This document shows positions 50,895-59,767 of a DNA stretch of 64,000 bases, piece by piece. Source of the stretch: Caldilineaceae bacterium. GTDB lineage: Bacteria > Chloroflexota > Anaerolineae > Caldilineales > Caldilineaceae. The stretch lies in the NCBI GenBank assembly GCA_022823185.1, contig JAJDXQ010000036.1:62001-126000 (forward strand), given 5' to 3'. Positions within the stretch are counted from its first letter, which is position 1. Each line of letters starts with the position of its first letter. The position numbers were made by a program, and so were the translations under genes. Below the pieces are notes generated by a model that was given only the letters and a program-made list of their open reading frames with translations, was not told where the DNA came from and did no database searches.

Positions 50895-52882
50895 AGCGTC
50901 CTCTCCCTGACCATCTCATGACCTTCGTATAGATCGCGGGCGACAGTTCCCTGGCTTTGGGCGGGGGGGTCGACGCCCAGGATGTGGCAGAATGTTGGGA
51001 CGGCGTCCACGGCGTGGATGTAGCCGAGCCGGTCGACGGGGCGTTGGTAGCCCTTCTTCAGGCCGGGGCCGTCGAGGAAAAGGGAGCCGAATGTGGACGA
51101 GAATCCGTTTTCGGTCGGGATGAAGCCGCCGTGGTGGGCGCCGTAGACGAGGGGCGCGCCGACATTGCCTCCGCCTTCGATTCCAAGCCACTGAACGTAG
51201 TAACCGCTGACGTAGTCATGGTCCCAGGCGAAGATGACGTCGCCGCATTCGTCTCCCCACTGGCCGAGCAGGTAGGCGTCGCGCTTGGGCAGCGCGATGG
51301 CGACCACCGTGTTGCCGGTTTCTTCGTCAACCCAGGTTCGAAGCGCGGTGAGAAGCTCGCGCTCGATCTGGTCGAATTCAGGGCCGGGTTCGGCGTTGAT
51401 CGTAATGTCGAAGCCGCGGCGGGCAAGGTAGGCTTTGGTGCGATCCCAGTCGATCTTGTCGGGAGGGGGGTCCAGGTCCTGGGCGACGGCGTCTTCCCCA
51501 CCGTTCTTCAGGACGAGGAAGCCCTTGTCGCAGAGGAACTGCCGCAGGTTGGCGATGCGAACGTCCGGGTAGGCTCCATGGTCGGAGATGATGCCGACAT
51601 AGACTTCGCCGCCGTTGCTGTTGGCCTCGTCGGCGGCTGCGTACATGAGGCCGAGGACGCGATCGCCGACCTGGTAGGCGCGGCGGAAGTAGTCCATGTA
51701 CTTTTCTTTGGTTTCGGGATTGAAACCGGGACAGACGGGATCGACGTCAGCCAGATGAATGTGATTGATATAGTCATACAGGTGCCAGTGGCAGGTGAAG
51801 TAGGCGCAGTCTCTTTCGTGGAGCATGTAGTTGGCGACGTTGGCGAACCAGATGCCTTGGTACTCGCACTCCTCGAGGGCGGTATCGTAGTCGATCATGC
51901 CTGAGGTGTAGGGGGTCATGGAGGCATGTTCCTGGTAGGGACCGAAACGGTCGATCAGCTCGGCTTCGAGTTCAGCGTCGCCGTAGGTAAAGCCGCTGGT
52001 ATAGGTAATCTGGGTTCGGTAGAGTTTGAGGCCTGTGCAGTCGGGGGCCAGCTCCATCAGTTTGAAGCGGACCGACGCCTGCTGGTCATTGCCGTCGATG
52101 CGAAACTGTTCGATGGCCCAGTCACTCCACTGGCCGACGTTGCAAGCGGCGACGACGTCGCTGCCGTCTCGCGTGCGGCAGATGAGGACGCGGTCGTAGC
52201 CGGCGCCGCGGCTGTCGAGGGCCAGCAGGTGGAAGTCGTTTGGGTCGCCGCCGATGCGGGCTGTGACCGTGAAGGTGGTTGCAAGGGGCGGCGAGGCGTT
52301 GGCGGGAAGGTTGATCCAGCCGTCCGCGGCGGCCAAGGGGGGCACGGGCTCAACGCTGCGGGGGCCGGAAATCGCGGAGCCGTCGTGTGCCATGGCCACA
52401 TCGCTTGCCTTGGAGGCATCGGTCGTGTAAGCCTGGGCCGCGGCCACTTCGAAGTCAGTGCTGTTGTGTCCGGGGGCGCCGAAACCGTCGACAACGTAGC
52501 CGATTTCCACGCCTGATGGATGGGCTCCGGGGTAGTGTACGGCGACGCCTTTAAGGCCGGCGCGCTCCAACGCGTTCCAGATGCGTTCGGCGTTGTTGGC
52601 GCGGCCGTCGAAGCTACTGACGCTCACGTCCTCTTCGTTGGTATTGGACTTGCGCTTGATCACGGTCTGCCAGGTTGGGACACTGTGGGTGCCGGTATGC
52701 GCGCCGGTGGAGAGGGTGGCCCAGTTTGTGGGGGTCCATACGGGGAAGGAGGGATAGGTCTCGTTGACGGTGCCCTGGTTGAGCAGGCGGCTGAAATTGG
52801 GCAGGCAGCCTTCGGCCGCGAAGTACTTCATCATCGGCGTGACGAATCCGTCCATACCGTAAGCGTAGATTTTCTTCGACAT
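50891..52882 (-). CDS. Alkaline phosphatase superfamily (type I phosphodiesterase/nucleotide pyrophosphatase) protein
   Basis: A 663-residue hydrolase. The N-terminal segment IYAYGMDGFVTPMMKYFAAE and the nucleophile region SFPVWTPTNWATLSTGAHTG (Thr/Ser position near residue 55) belong to the phosphodiesterase/AP core. A long insert (about 135-300) contains beta-rich sequence. Metal ligands appear as GIISDHGAYPD near 455 and YGAHHGGFIPTENG near 600. The frame runs upstream to 53044, but MSKKIYAYGMDG at 52882 is the natural start. There is no signal peptide. As the first gene of the double ABC operon it may remove phosphate or sulfate from the imported substrate. Confidence 0.85.
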   Translation of the reverse strand: MSKKIYAYGMDGFVTPMMKYFAAEGCLPNFSRLLNQGTVNETYPSFPVWTPTNWATLSTGAHTGTHSVPTWQTVIKRKSNTNEEDVSVSSFDGRANNAERIWNALERAGLKGVAVHYPGAHPSGVEIGYVVDGFGAPGHNSTDFEVAAAQAYTTDASKASDVAMAHDGSAISGPRSVEPVPPLAAADGWINLPANASPPLATTFTVTARIGGDPNDFHLLALDSRGAGYDRVLICRTRDGSDVVAACNVGQWSDWAIEQFRIDGNDQQASVRFKLMELAPDCTGLKLYRTQITYTSGFTYGDAELEAELIDRFGPYQEHASMTPYTSGMIDYDTALEECEYQGIWFANVANYMLHERDCAYFTCHWHLYDYINHIHLADVDPVCPGFNPETKEKYMDYFRRAYQVGDRVLGLMYAAADEANSNGGEVYVGIISDHGAYPDVRIANLRQFLCDKGFLVLKNGGEDAVAQDLDPPPDKIDWDRTKAYLARRGFDITINAEPGPEFDQIERELLTALRTWVDEETGNTVVAIALPKRDAYLLGQWGDECGDVIFAWDHDYVSGYYVQWLGIEGGGNVGAPLVYGAHHGGFIPTENGFSSTFGSLFLDGPGLKKGYQRPVDRLGYIHAVDAVPTFCHILGVDPPAQSQGTVARDLYEGHEMVRERTL

Positions 52883-53321
52883 TGCAGGCCGGTCTCTCCC
52901 ACTGCGTTGTCCCATCGATACGATAGGCGGTTCAGGTCGCTGCCAGCTGCTTTGGAATTGCCCGGTCCGGGAAAGCGGGTTGGCAGTGCATTCAGGGCGC
53001 ATGAATTTGGGCGAGGCGGTTGCCCAGCAGTCATGCAGCGGCATTCGCGGTGTTCTTCAATGGCTCGCGTTCCCCTGCGCTGTGTGCGTCTGAGCGTGCA
53101 GTTGTTGTGTCGGCGAGTCACTATCTATATTTGTGTATAGGCTTACACGCTCCAGAGAACAGAGGTTTTCAGGCGACGTTATCGGTTCGTTGCGTTTGCT
53201 GGCAACAGGATTGGGAGCCGTTGGCTTGACCGGGAAACCCGGAAAGTCAAGGTGTTCGAGGCCAGGCTTTCCAAACAGAGGCTCTTGGCGCTAAACACCG
53301 AATTCAAGGCGGGTCGGGGCA

Positions 53322-53350
53322 ATTATAGTTTAAAGAATCTGATTCTGCAA
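53322..53350 (-). promoter_or_regulatory. Sigma70-like promoter for the hydrolase/ABC operon (TTGCAG-17-TATAAT)
   Basis: On the minus strand the -35 is 53350-53345 (TTGCAG, 4/6) and the -10 is 53327-53322 (TATAAT, 6/6), spacer 17 nt. The predicted leader to ATG 52882 is about 430 nt. Confidence 0.65.
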
Positions 53351-53404
53351 ACGGTGCATTGTGCAGCGTGGGACGGGAGGGACCGAACGGCAAGAACCGT
53401 CTTG

Positions 53405-53426
53405 TCCGCGAAGGGACGCGAAGAAC
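53405..53426. repeat. Intergenic periodic repeat, type B copy 3
   Basis: TCCGCGAAGGGACGCGAAGA, closely matching the copy at 11873-11895. Confidence 0.55.
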
Positions 53427-53474
53427 ACCTAACTAGCCTGAGGAGGAGCGTAGTGTGGAGTGGGAATGGGGAGA

Positions 53475-53495
53475 GGGCGCCGGTGAAGGGCGCCC
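53475..53495. repeat. REP-like palindrome, degenerate copy
   Basis: GGGCGCC, loop GGTGAA, GGGCGCCC; related to 15745-15769 and 57869-57889. Confidence 0.5.
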
Positions 53496-53529
53496 GACAG
53501 AAGGTGGGCCGGCGGCAAGCGGTTAGCGG

Positions 53530-53739
53530 TTAGCCTGTCATCATGCCGACGATTTCCATGGCGACGACGGCGAGGAGGGTAAAGACGATCATCAGAGCAG
53601 CCCAACCCCCGAAGAGGTAGCTGGCAAAGGCATAGGCATTGGGACGGCCCTCGGCAGGCGAATCCGTGGCGTTGTCTTCCGATACGATGGTTTCTTCGGC
53701 TTGCGGCGTTGCGGTTTCCTGAACGTTCTCCTCGGACAT
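53530..53739 (-). CDS. Hypothetical small membrane protein
   Basis: A 69-residue protein. The first ~30 residues are acidic and disordered, followed by a hydrophobic C-terminal helix ending AALMIVFTLLAVVAMEIVGM, so it is probably tail-anchored or single-pass. GGAGAGGAACT before the ATG is a good SD, which supports it as a real gene. A TATAAT hexamer at 53911-53916 on the minus strand may belong to its promoter. Function unknown. Confidence 0.65.
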   Translation of the reverse strand: MSEENVQETATPQAEETIVSEDNATDSPAEGRPNAYAFASYLFGGWAALMIVFTLLAVVAMEIVGMMTG

Positions 53740-54013
53740 AGTTCCTCTCCGTCAGAACTGGATGAAGTGTTTATTCGTCGGGGCGGCGCAGAGGGCAGGT
53801 GACGGGGCACACGCTGCCTGGCCAAGACGCGGCGGCGAAGGAAGCCAGTGTTTGCGGCCATTCGCTATCGCCACATTCAACCCGTGAACCGGCGGTCAGT
53901 GCAAGCGATTATAGCACGAGAGAGGCTGTCTGCACGATTTCAGGTAGATGGAGGGGCGCGCTACAATGGAACTTTGAACGCAGGCATGGACGGAGAAGAG
54001 ACTGGAGGTGGAG

Positions 54014-54955
54014 ATGGAATATCGTACATTTGGCCGGACTGGATTGCAGGTCAGTGTTGTCGGGCTGGGGGCAGGCGGGCCGAGCCGGTTGGGAATGGCA
54101 ACGGGCCGCAGCGAGGAGGAGTCGATCGCGGTGGTGCGGCGAGCTCTCGATCTGGGGATAAACTATATTGACACGGCCGAGGCGTATCGGACGGAAGAGA
54201 TAGTCGGCAAAGGGATTCGAGGGGTTGACAGGGACGAGCTGGTCATCTCGAGCAAAAAGGGGGCGGGGCGCGGGGGCGAGCTTGTGCCGGCGGAGGAGTA
54301 CGTTTCTGGCGTGGAGGCCAGCTTGAAGCGGATTGGGGTGGAGACGATCGACGTATACCACCTTCACGGTCTGACTCTGAACGAGTATGGGCATGCACGC
54401 GATGAGATTTTTCCGGCATTGAGGAGGATGCAGGAGGAGGGGAAGATCCGGCATCTGGCGGTGAGCGAGAGGTTTGGTTCGGACCTGAGCCATTCGCTCC
54501 TGCAGAAGGTGATCGAAGACGATGCCGTGGACGTCGTGATGGTCGGATTCAACATTCTGAATCAGACGGCGCGAGAAAGCGTGTTGCACGCAACGCAGGA
54601 GAAGGGGATCGCGACGGAGTGCATGTTTGCGGTGCGCAGGGCGTTCAGCAACCCGGCGCGTCTGCGGGAGATTCTGGTGGAATTGCGGCGCAGCGGCGAG
54701 ATTGAGGCGGATGCGCTGGACCTGTCAAAGCCGTTGGACTGGGTGATCGAGGAGAGCGACGCGCACTCGTTGGCGGAAGCGGCCTACCGGTTTTGCCGCC
54801 ATGAGCCAGGGCTGGACGTGATCCTGACGGGGACGGGCAATGTGCGGCACCTTGAAGAGAACGCGGCATCCCTGCTGAGGCCGCCGCTGCCGGAAGGAGT
54901 GACGGCGCGCCTGCGGCACATTTTCAGACGCGTGCACTCGGTAAATGGCGGTTGA
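54014..54955 (+). CDS. Aldo/keto reductase
   Basis: A 313-residue AKR family TIM-barrel oxidoreductase. The N-terminus MEYRTFGRTGLQVSVVGLGA is typical of the family. The catalytic tetrad residues appear as DTAEAYRT (Asp, Tyr) near residue 50, SSKKGAG (Lys) near 78 and YHLHGL (His) near 117. The C-terminal cofactor region holds DVILTGTGNVRHLEENA. GGAGG 5 nt before ATG 54014 is preferred over GTG 54008. It reduces or oxidises a carbonyl substrate with NADPH; the substrate is unknown. It ends convergently with the phosphotransferase gene. Confidence 0.9.
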   Translation: MEYRTFGRTGLQVSVVGLGAGGPSRLGMATGRSEEESIAVVRRALDLGINYIDTAEAYRTEEIVGKGIRGVDRDELVISSKKGAGRGGELVPAEEYVSGVEASLKRIGVETIDVYHLHGLTLNEYGHARDEIFPALRRMQEEGKIRHLAVSERFGSDLSHSLLQKVIEDDAVDVVMVGFNILNQTARESVLHATQEKGIATECMFAVRRAFSNPARLREILVELRRSGEIEADALDLSKPLDWVIEESDAHSLAEAAYRFCRHEPGLDVILTGTGNVRHLEENAASLLRPPLPEGVTARLRHIFRRVHSVNGG

Positions 54956-54980
54956 ACGGGGGCTCCTTCTTCGAGAGGAG

Positions 54981-57665
54981 TCAATCCAGCAGCTCGATGG
55001 TTCCGCTGCCGCCGTCGATGCGTACTTTCTGGCCGGTCTGCAGGCGTTCGGTTGCCCGGTCCACGCCGACGACAGCGGGGATGCCGTATTCGCGGGCGAC
55101 GACGGAGCCATGGGTCATCATGCCGCCGACTTCGGTGATCAGGCCGCCGGCTGCGAGGAAGAGGGGCGTCCAGGAGGGGTCGGTTCCCGGGCAGACGAGG
55201 ATGTCACCTGGCTTGAGTTTGGTGTCGATCGGGTTGAAAACGACCTGCACGGCGCCTTCGATGAGACCGGGGGAGACGCCAGAGCCGACAAGCGTTTTTT
55301 CGTCTGCGCCGGCGGCGGCGGTGAGGCCGGCGTAGAAAGCAGTTCCGTCGCTGAGGATGATGCGGGGGATGGAGCGCCGGCTGCGTTCGCGGCGATCTTC
55401 GTCCCTGCGGGATCGAACCAGTTTCTTCCAGTCTCCTGGCGCGTGCATGGCAAGCGTTTTGAGCTCGCGCATGGTGAGGTAGAAAATGTCGTCGGCTCTT
55501 CCGAGGACGCCCTTGTCGGCGAATTCCTGGCCACTTTCGAGAAGGGCGGCGCGAATCAAGCCCGAGACGCGGACCATGGTGAATTTGGGCGACTCGCGGA
55601 AGCCGGACAGTTCACGGACGCGTTTGGCCAGCTGACGCACGAGCCAGCCTGCAATCGGGGTCCGAAATGAGCTGGCAGCGGTTGTGGCAAGAAGGTTCGC
55701 GGCGCGGGCGGCGCTTTCTTGTCCACGACGAAATACTCGGTCAGGGCGGGCTTCCTTGTCGTTCTGGGAGAGGTAGCTTTGCAGAGAACGGATGATGGGC
55801 AGGGGCTGTTCGGCCCAACGGGGCTGGCCGATGTCGAGCTCGGCAAGCCCGCGCATGCCATAGCGGTCGAGGAAGCCTTCCAGCGCCGCTTGCGTTGAGG
55901 GAGTCAAGTCCCGGCTTGCGTACAGGCGGGCCAGATATTCCGGGTCCGCGGAGGTGAAAGAAGCTGCCTCCACAGTGTCTTCGAGGATGCGCTGGGCGAC
56001 TTGCCAGAGCTCCAGGTCCATTTCAGTTGTTACGTTGTTGGGGAGACTGCGGGTCAGTTCGAGAGCCAGGGACGAATCAATTTCAGTGTTTCTGCCTGCA
56101 AGAAAGGCGGCGAGCTGGTTCAGTATGTTTAGCGAAACGTAGCCGGTCATGATTGTGGGCATGAAGAGGGGCAGCAGGAAGGGAAACTGGGCATTGTAGC
56201 AGAGCCATTCCAAGAGGTCGATGCGCTGGTCGAAGGTAACGGCTTTGCGGATTCGTGCTTCTACGCTGGCGATGTGCGCTTCGACGGCGGACTGTACGGC
56301 CTGGCTTTGTTTGTCCGGTTGGAGGAAGGCTCTGACGACTGATTTGAGCAGCCGAAGGATAAACGGCGCCGCGACCGCCACGAATTGGGAGCGAATGGGG
56401 CCGGAAACAAAGAGAGGGCCGGAAATCAGCTCCTGGATGGCCTGTGCGCCGCCGGGTTCGACCATTGGGAGCGCTTTGGTGAAGATAAGGCGTCCGACGG
56501 GATTGCGCAGCGCGGGGGAGATGTTGATCCAGGGGCGGCTGCCGACGGAATAGAGGAGCCGCTGGTTGTCAAGTGTTGCGCCGGGGAAGGCGAGGTTGGC
56601 GATGCCGGCGAAGAGGCCGCGGAGCACGTCCATGCCGAGCGGGGTGAAAGGAGTCAGGACGCCCTGGATGGCTCCGAGTGAGATATAGGCCAGCGTTTCA
56701 TCGTTTTCAGCGGAAGGGGGCAGTGGGAATAGGGTTGTGATGGGTCTGGATTGGAGCAGGAAGAGTTCCCCGCCGGCGATGGCCCATTCGATGTCCTGGG
56801 GACCGTTGTAGAGGGCGGCCACTTTCGAGCCCATTTTTGTGAGCTGGGCGAGTTGCTCTTGCGAGAGTGTCTGTTCTGCGGCGCGATCGGAAGTATTTTC
56901 CTCAATGCCGCCAGCAGGCGCAGCGGTGAGTGTGGTCGCCTTGGCTCCGAGATGCTGATGGAGGACCTGACAGGTAGTGGTATCGAGTACGAAGTGGTCG
57001 GGTTCAACCTGGCCGCTGACGAGGGCTTCGCCAAGGCCGAAGGCGGCGTCAATCACTGTTTCACTGCGCTTGCCTGTCAGCGGGTTGGCGGTGAAGAGGA
57101 CGCCGGATACTTCGCTTTGAACCATCTCCTGCACGACGACTGCGAGCGCGACACAGGACTGGTCAATGTCGTAGCGGGCTCGATAGGCGATGGCGCGTGC
57201 CGTCCACAGGCTGCTCCAGCAGTTGACAACAGCCTGGAGGAGGGCATCGTCTTCAAGCACGTTGAGGAAGGTATCCTGTTGACCGGCGAAGGACATGCCG
57301 GGAAGGTCTTCGGCGGTGGCCGAGGAGCGGACGGCAACGGCGGGACGCCCCATTTGGGCGTAGGCGGCGATAATCTGGCTGAAGAGCTCGGCGGGGACTT
57401 CGCTGTTTTGGATGCGAGCGCGCAGTTTGTCGGAGAGAGACGCGAGGGCCTGGGGATCGGTCGTGTTGATAGCAGCCGTTTGGTCAGCCATCCATCCGGT
57501 GAGGCCTGCGTGTTCGATGAAGGAGGCGTAGGCGTCGGTGGCGATGATGAAGCCGTAGGGGACGGGGAATCCCGCCCTGGCCAATATAGTCAGGTTGAGG
57601 CCTTTGCCGCCGACGCGGGACAGAGAGGCGTCGGGTGTGTCGAAGGGCAGGCAGTGGGGATACAT
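54981..57665 (-). CDS. PEP synthase/rifampin phosphotransferase-like dikinase
   Basis: An 894-residue protein. The N-terminal ATP-binding (PPDK_N) domain opens SLSRVGGKGLNLTILARAGF, and AVRSSATAEDLPGMSFAGQQ lies near residue 115. DAAFGLGEALVSGQVEPDHF is near 205. A long helical middle follows (about 330-800). The swivelling His domain is at the very end (EVGGMMTHGSVVAREYGIPA near 850). The PEP-binding TIM barrel of PEP synthase is absent, so the order ATP domain, middle domain, His domain matches rifampin phosphotransferase (Rph) rather than PpsA. It may phosphorylate an antibiotic or another small molecule. GAGGG 6 nt before ATG 57665 sets the start. Confidence 0.85.
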   Translation of the reverse strand: MYPHCLPFDTPDASLSRVGGKGLNLTILARAGFPVPYGFIIATDAYASFIEHAGLTGWMADQTAAINTTDPQALASLSDKLRARIQNSEVPAELFSQIIAAYAQMGRPAVAVRSSATAEDLPGMSFAGQQDTFLNVLEDDALLQAVVNCWSSLWTARAIAYRARYDIDQSCVALAVVVQEMVQSEVSGVLFTANPLTGKRSETVIDAAFGLGEALVSGQVEPDHFVLDTTTCQVLHQHLGAKATTLTAAPAGGIEENTSDRAAEQTLSQEQLAQLTKMGSKVAALYNGPQDIEWAIAGGELFLLQSRPITTLFPLPPSAENDETLAYISLGAIQGVLTPFTPLGMDVLRGLFAGIANLAFPGATLDNQRLLYSVGSRPWINISPALRNPVGRLIFTKALPMVEPGGAQAIQELISGPLFVSGPIRSQFVAVAAPFILRLLKSVVRAFLQPDKQSQAVQSAVEAHIASVEARIRKAVTFDQRIDLLEWLCYNAQFPFLLPLFMPTIMTGYVSLNILNQLAAFLAGRNTEIDSSLALELTRSLPNNVTTEMDLELWQVAQRILEDTVEAASFTSADPEYLARLYASRDLTPSTQAALEGFLDRYGMRGLAELDIGQPRWAEQPLPIIRSLQSYLSQNDKEARPDRVFRRGQESAARAANLLATTAASSFRTPIAGWLVRQLAKRVRELSGFRESPKFTMVRVSGLIRAALLESGQEFADKGVLGRADDIFYLTMRELKTLAMHAPGDWKKLVRSRRDEDRRERSRRSIPRIILSDGTAFYAGLTAAAGADEKTLVGSGVSPGLIEGAVQVVFNPIDTKLKPGDILVCPGTDPSWTPLFLAAGGLITEVGGMMTHGSVVAREYGIPAVVGVDRATERLQTGQKVRIDGGSGTIELLD

Positions 57666-57756
57666 CGGACCCTCTCTGTGAGTCGTTTTCATTGTCTTTT
57701 CATGGTATCTCGGTGGGAACAAAGGGGGGCCGAGAGAGGTGTCTGGATTGGGCGCT

Positions 57757-57785
57757 AGTGTATGTGATGAGGTTGTGCGTGTCAA
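57757..57785 (-). promoter_or_regulatory. Sigma70-like promoter for the phosphotransferase (TTGACA-17-TACACT)
   Basis: On the minus strand the -35 is 57785-57780 (TTGACA, 6/6) and the -10 is 57762-57757 (TACACT, 4/6), spacer 17 nt. ATG 57665 is about 85 nt from the predicted start of transcription. Confidence 0.65.
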
Positions 57786-57868
57786 GCGGGGAGAGGGAAC
57801 TGCGGGGGAAGGAGCGAAGGGCGTGTTGGCGTCTCTGAGTGGAGGCGTGTTTCTGGGCGGGTGGGCTT

Positions 57869-57889
57869 GGGCGCCCATAAGGGGCGCCC
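57869..57889. repeat. REP-like palindrome, copy 4
   Basis: GGGCGCCC (57869-57876), loop ATAAG, GGGCGCCC (57882-57889), followed by CTACAGGGGG. Same arms as 15745-15769. Confidence 0.65.
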
Positions 57890-58037
57890 CTACAGGGGGT
57901 TGCGGCGTAAGGGAGCGGTGAAAGGGAAGGGCGAGTAATCCGCCGTGGGGCGGGGAATCGGAGGATCGCACGCTGATGTCTGGAGCCCGTTTCTATAGAC
58001 TACCCCAAAATGGGTTGCACACTTTGGGACGCGGGTG

Positions 58038-58066
58038 TTGACGACTCTGTGGGATCTTAGTATTCT
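58038..58066 (+). promoter_or_regulatory. Sigma70-like promoter for malate synthase (TTGACG-17-TATTCT)
   Basis: The -35 at 58038-58043 (5/6) and -10 at 58061-58066 (4/6) have a 17-nt spacer, and ATG 58112 follows with AAGGAG 8 nt upstream. Confidence 0.6.
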
Positions 58067-58111
58067 TAGGCGGTTCCTCTAACCCCTTCCCTTTCATGTA
58101 AGGAGAGCGCA

Positions 58112-59713
58112 ATGTCACGGGAGAATGAACGCGGGCAAGACCGGGTGGATGTGAAAGTCGTGGGCGAGAGTCTTGCCGCATCAGAGAAGATATTGACGGA
58201 TGAGGCGCTGGCGTTTGTCGCTGAGCTGCACGGGGCGTTTGATGCGAGGCGTAAGGCGTTGCTGGCGGACCGAGCGGAGAGACAGGCCCGGATCGACGCG
58301 GGTGAGACGCCGGGATTCCTGGCGGAGACGGAGGCAGTGCGCAGCGGGGACTGGCAGGTTGCTGACACGCCGGACGATTTGCAGCGTCGCTGGGCGGAGA
58401 TAACAGGGCCGGTTGACCGCAAGATGGTGATCAATGCGCTGAATTCGGGCGCGGACGTTTTCATGGCGGACTTTGAGGACGCGAATTCGCCGACGTGGGC
58501 GAACTGCGTGGAAGGGCAGCTGAATCTCTACGATGCGGTTCGGCGGCAAATACGGTTGGAGGATGAGGCGAGGGGGCGGATCTATGAGCTGAATGATGAG
58601 ATCGCGACGCTCCTGGTGCGGCCGCGGGGATGGCATCTGGTGGAGAAGAATGTGCTGGTGGACGGGGAGCCGGTCGCGGCGAGTCTTTTCGACGTGGGGC
58701 TGTATGTATTTCACAATGCGGCAGAACGGCAGAGGCGAGGCAGCTCCTGCTATTTCTATCTTCCCAAGCTGGAGAGCCATCTGGAGGCGCGGTTGTGGGC
58801 CGATGTTTTCGCCCATGCTGAGGATGCATTGGGCATAGCACACGGTTCGTTCCGTGCGACGGTCCTGATCGAGACGATCCTGGCGGCGCTGGAGATGGAG
58901 GAAATTCTCTATGAGCTGCGCGACTATTCGGCAGGCCTGAATGCGGGTCGGTGGGATTATATTTTCAGCGCGATCAAAAAGTTCCGGAACAGTCCTGACA
59001 CGGTTTTGCCGGAGCGGGCGCAGGTTACAATGACGACGCCTTTCATGCGTGCGTACACGGAGCTGCTCGTCCGGACGTGCCACAAGCGCGGGGCACACGC
59101 GATTGGAGGAATGGCGGCCTTCATTCCGAGCAGGCATGATCCTGCGGTGAACGAGGAAGCCCTGGCGAAGGTGCGGGCGGATAAGGAGCGTGAGTCCGGC
59201 GACGGGTGTGACGGGACCTGGGTGGCGCACCCGGATCTGGTGCCCCTGGCGCGGGGGATATTCGAGGAGGCGACGGGCGGCGCTCCGCACCAGAAGCAGC
59301 GGATGCGGGAGGATGTGGCGGTGACAGCGGAGGAGATTGTGGATGTCGGTGTACCCGGCGGCACGATTACCGAGAGTGGGCTGCGTACGAATGTGGACGT
59401 ATCACTGCAGTATTTGAACGCGTGGCTGCTGGGAAACGGCGCGGCGGCGATTTACAATTTGATGGAGGACGCGGCCACAGCGGAGATTTCGCGATCTCAG
59501 ATCTGGCAGTGGATCCGGCACGGGGCGAAGCTGGAAGACGGACGGCCTGTCACGCGAGCTGTGTACGAGCAGATTCGGGACGAGGAGCTGAAACGGCTGG
59601 GCGAGTTCGGGCCGGGCCGGTTGGAAGAGGCGGGCGAGATCCTGGACAAGCTGATTCTGACAGATGAATTCGAGGAATTCCTCACACTAATTGCCTACGA
59701 TTATCTGACGTGA
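58112..59713 (+). CDS. aceB: Malate synthase A
   Basis: A 533-residue glyoxylate-cycle enzyme condensing glyoxylate and acetyl-CoA to malate. Conserved segments are [15 protein letters not shown] near residue 115, [19 protein letters not shown] near 170, the [19 protein letters not shown] core near 275, [14 protein letters not shown] near 330 and [11 protein letters not shown] near 367. Length is standard for the MS-A type. No isocitrate lyase gene is adjacent, so glyoxylate could also come from glycolate, purine or other sources. Confidence 0.96.
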   Translation: MSRENERGQDRVDVKVVGESLAASEKILTDEALAFVAELHGAFDARRKALLADRAERQARIDAGETPGFLAETEAVRSGDWQVADTPDDLQRRWAEITGPVDRKMVINALNSGADVFMADFEDANSPTWANCVEGQLNLYDAVRRQIRLEDEARGRIYELNDEIATLLVRPRGWHLVEKNVLVDGEPVAASLFDVGLYVFHNAAERQRRGSSCYFYLPKLESHLEARLWADVFAHAEDALGIAHGSFRATVLIETILAALEMEEILYELRDYSAGLNAGRWDYIFSAIKKFRNSPDTVLPERAQVTMTTPFMRAYTELLVRTCHKRGAHAIGGMAAFIPSRHDPAVNEEALAKVRADKERESGDGCDGTWVAHPDLVPLARGIFEEATGGAPHQKQRMREDVAVTAEEIVDVGVPGGTITESGLRTNVDVSLQYLNAWLLGNGAAAIYNLMEDAATAEISRSQIWQWIRHGAKLEDGRPVTRAVYEQIRDEELKRLGEFGPGRLEEAGEILDKLILTDEFEEFLTLIAYDYLT

Positions 59714-59767
59714 GCGAGTATAACCTGAATCGGGACCAAAAACCGGGTTTGCCATGTTCGGTTCGAG

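Larger units (their letters stand above)
52883..53529. other. Gene-free region, leader of the double ABC operon
   Basis: 647 bp without supported genes. It contains a sigma70-like promoter pointing to the hydrolase (53322-53350), a stem CTTGACCGGG/CCCGG...GTCAAG at about 53225-53250, a type B repeat (53405-53426) and a REP-like palindrome (53475-53495). Confidence 0.6.
57666..58111. other. Gene-free divergent region with two promoters and a palindrome
   Basis: 446 bp between divergent genes. It contains a promoter toward the phosphotransferase (57757-57785), a REP-like palindrome (57869-57889) and a promoter toward malate synthase (58038-58066). Confidence 0.65.

Noticed and set aside
53252-53533. 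93-codon plus-strand frame in the leader of the double ABC operon
   Set aside because: No ribosome site or recognisable sequence, and it overlaps repeats and the minus-strand promoter.
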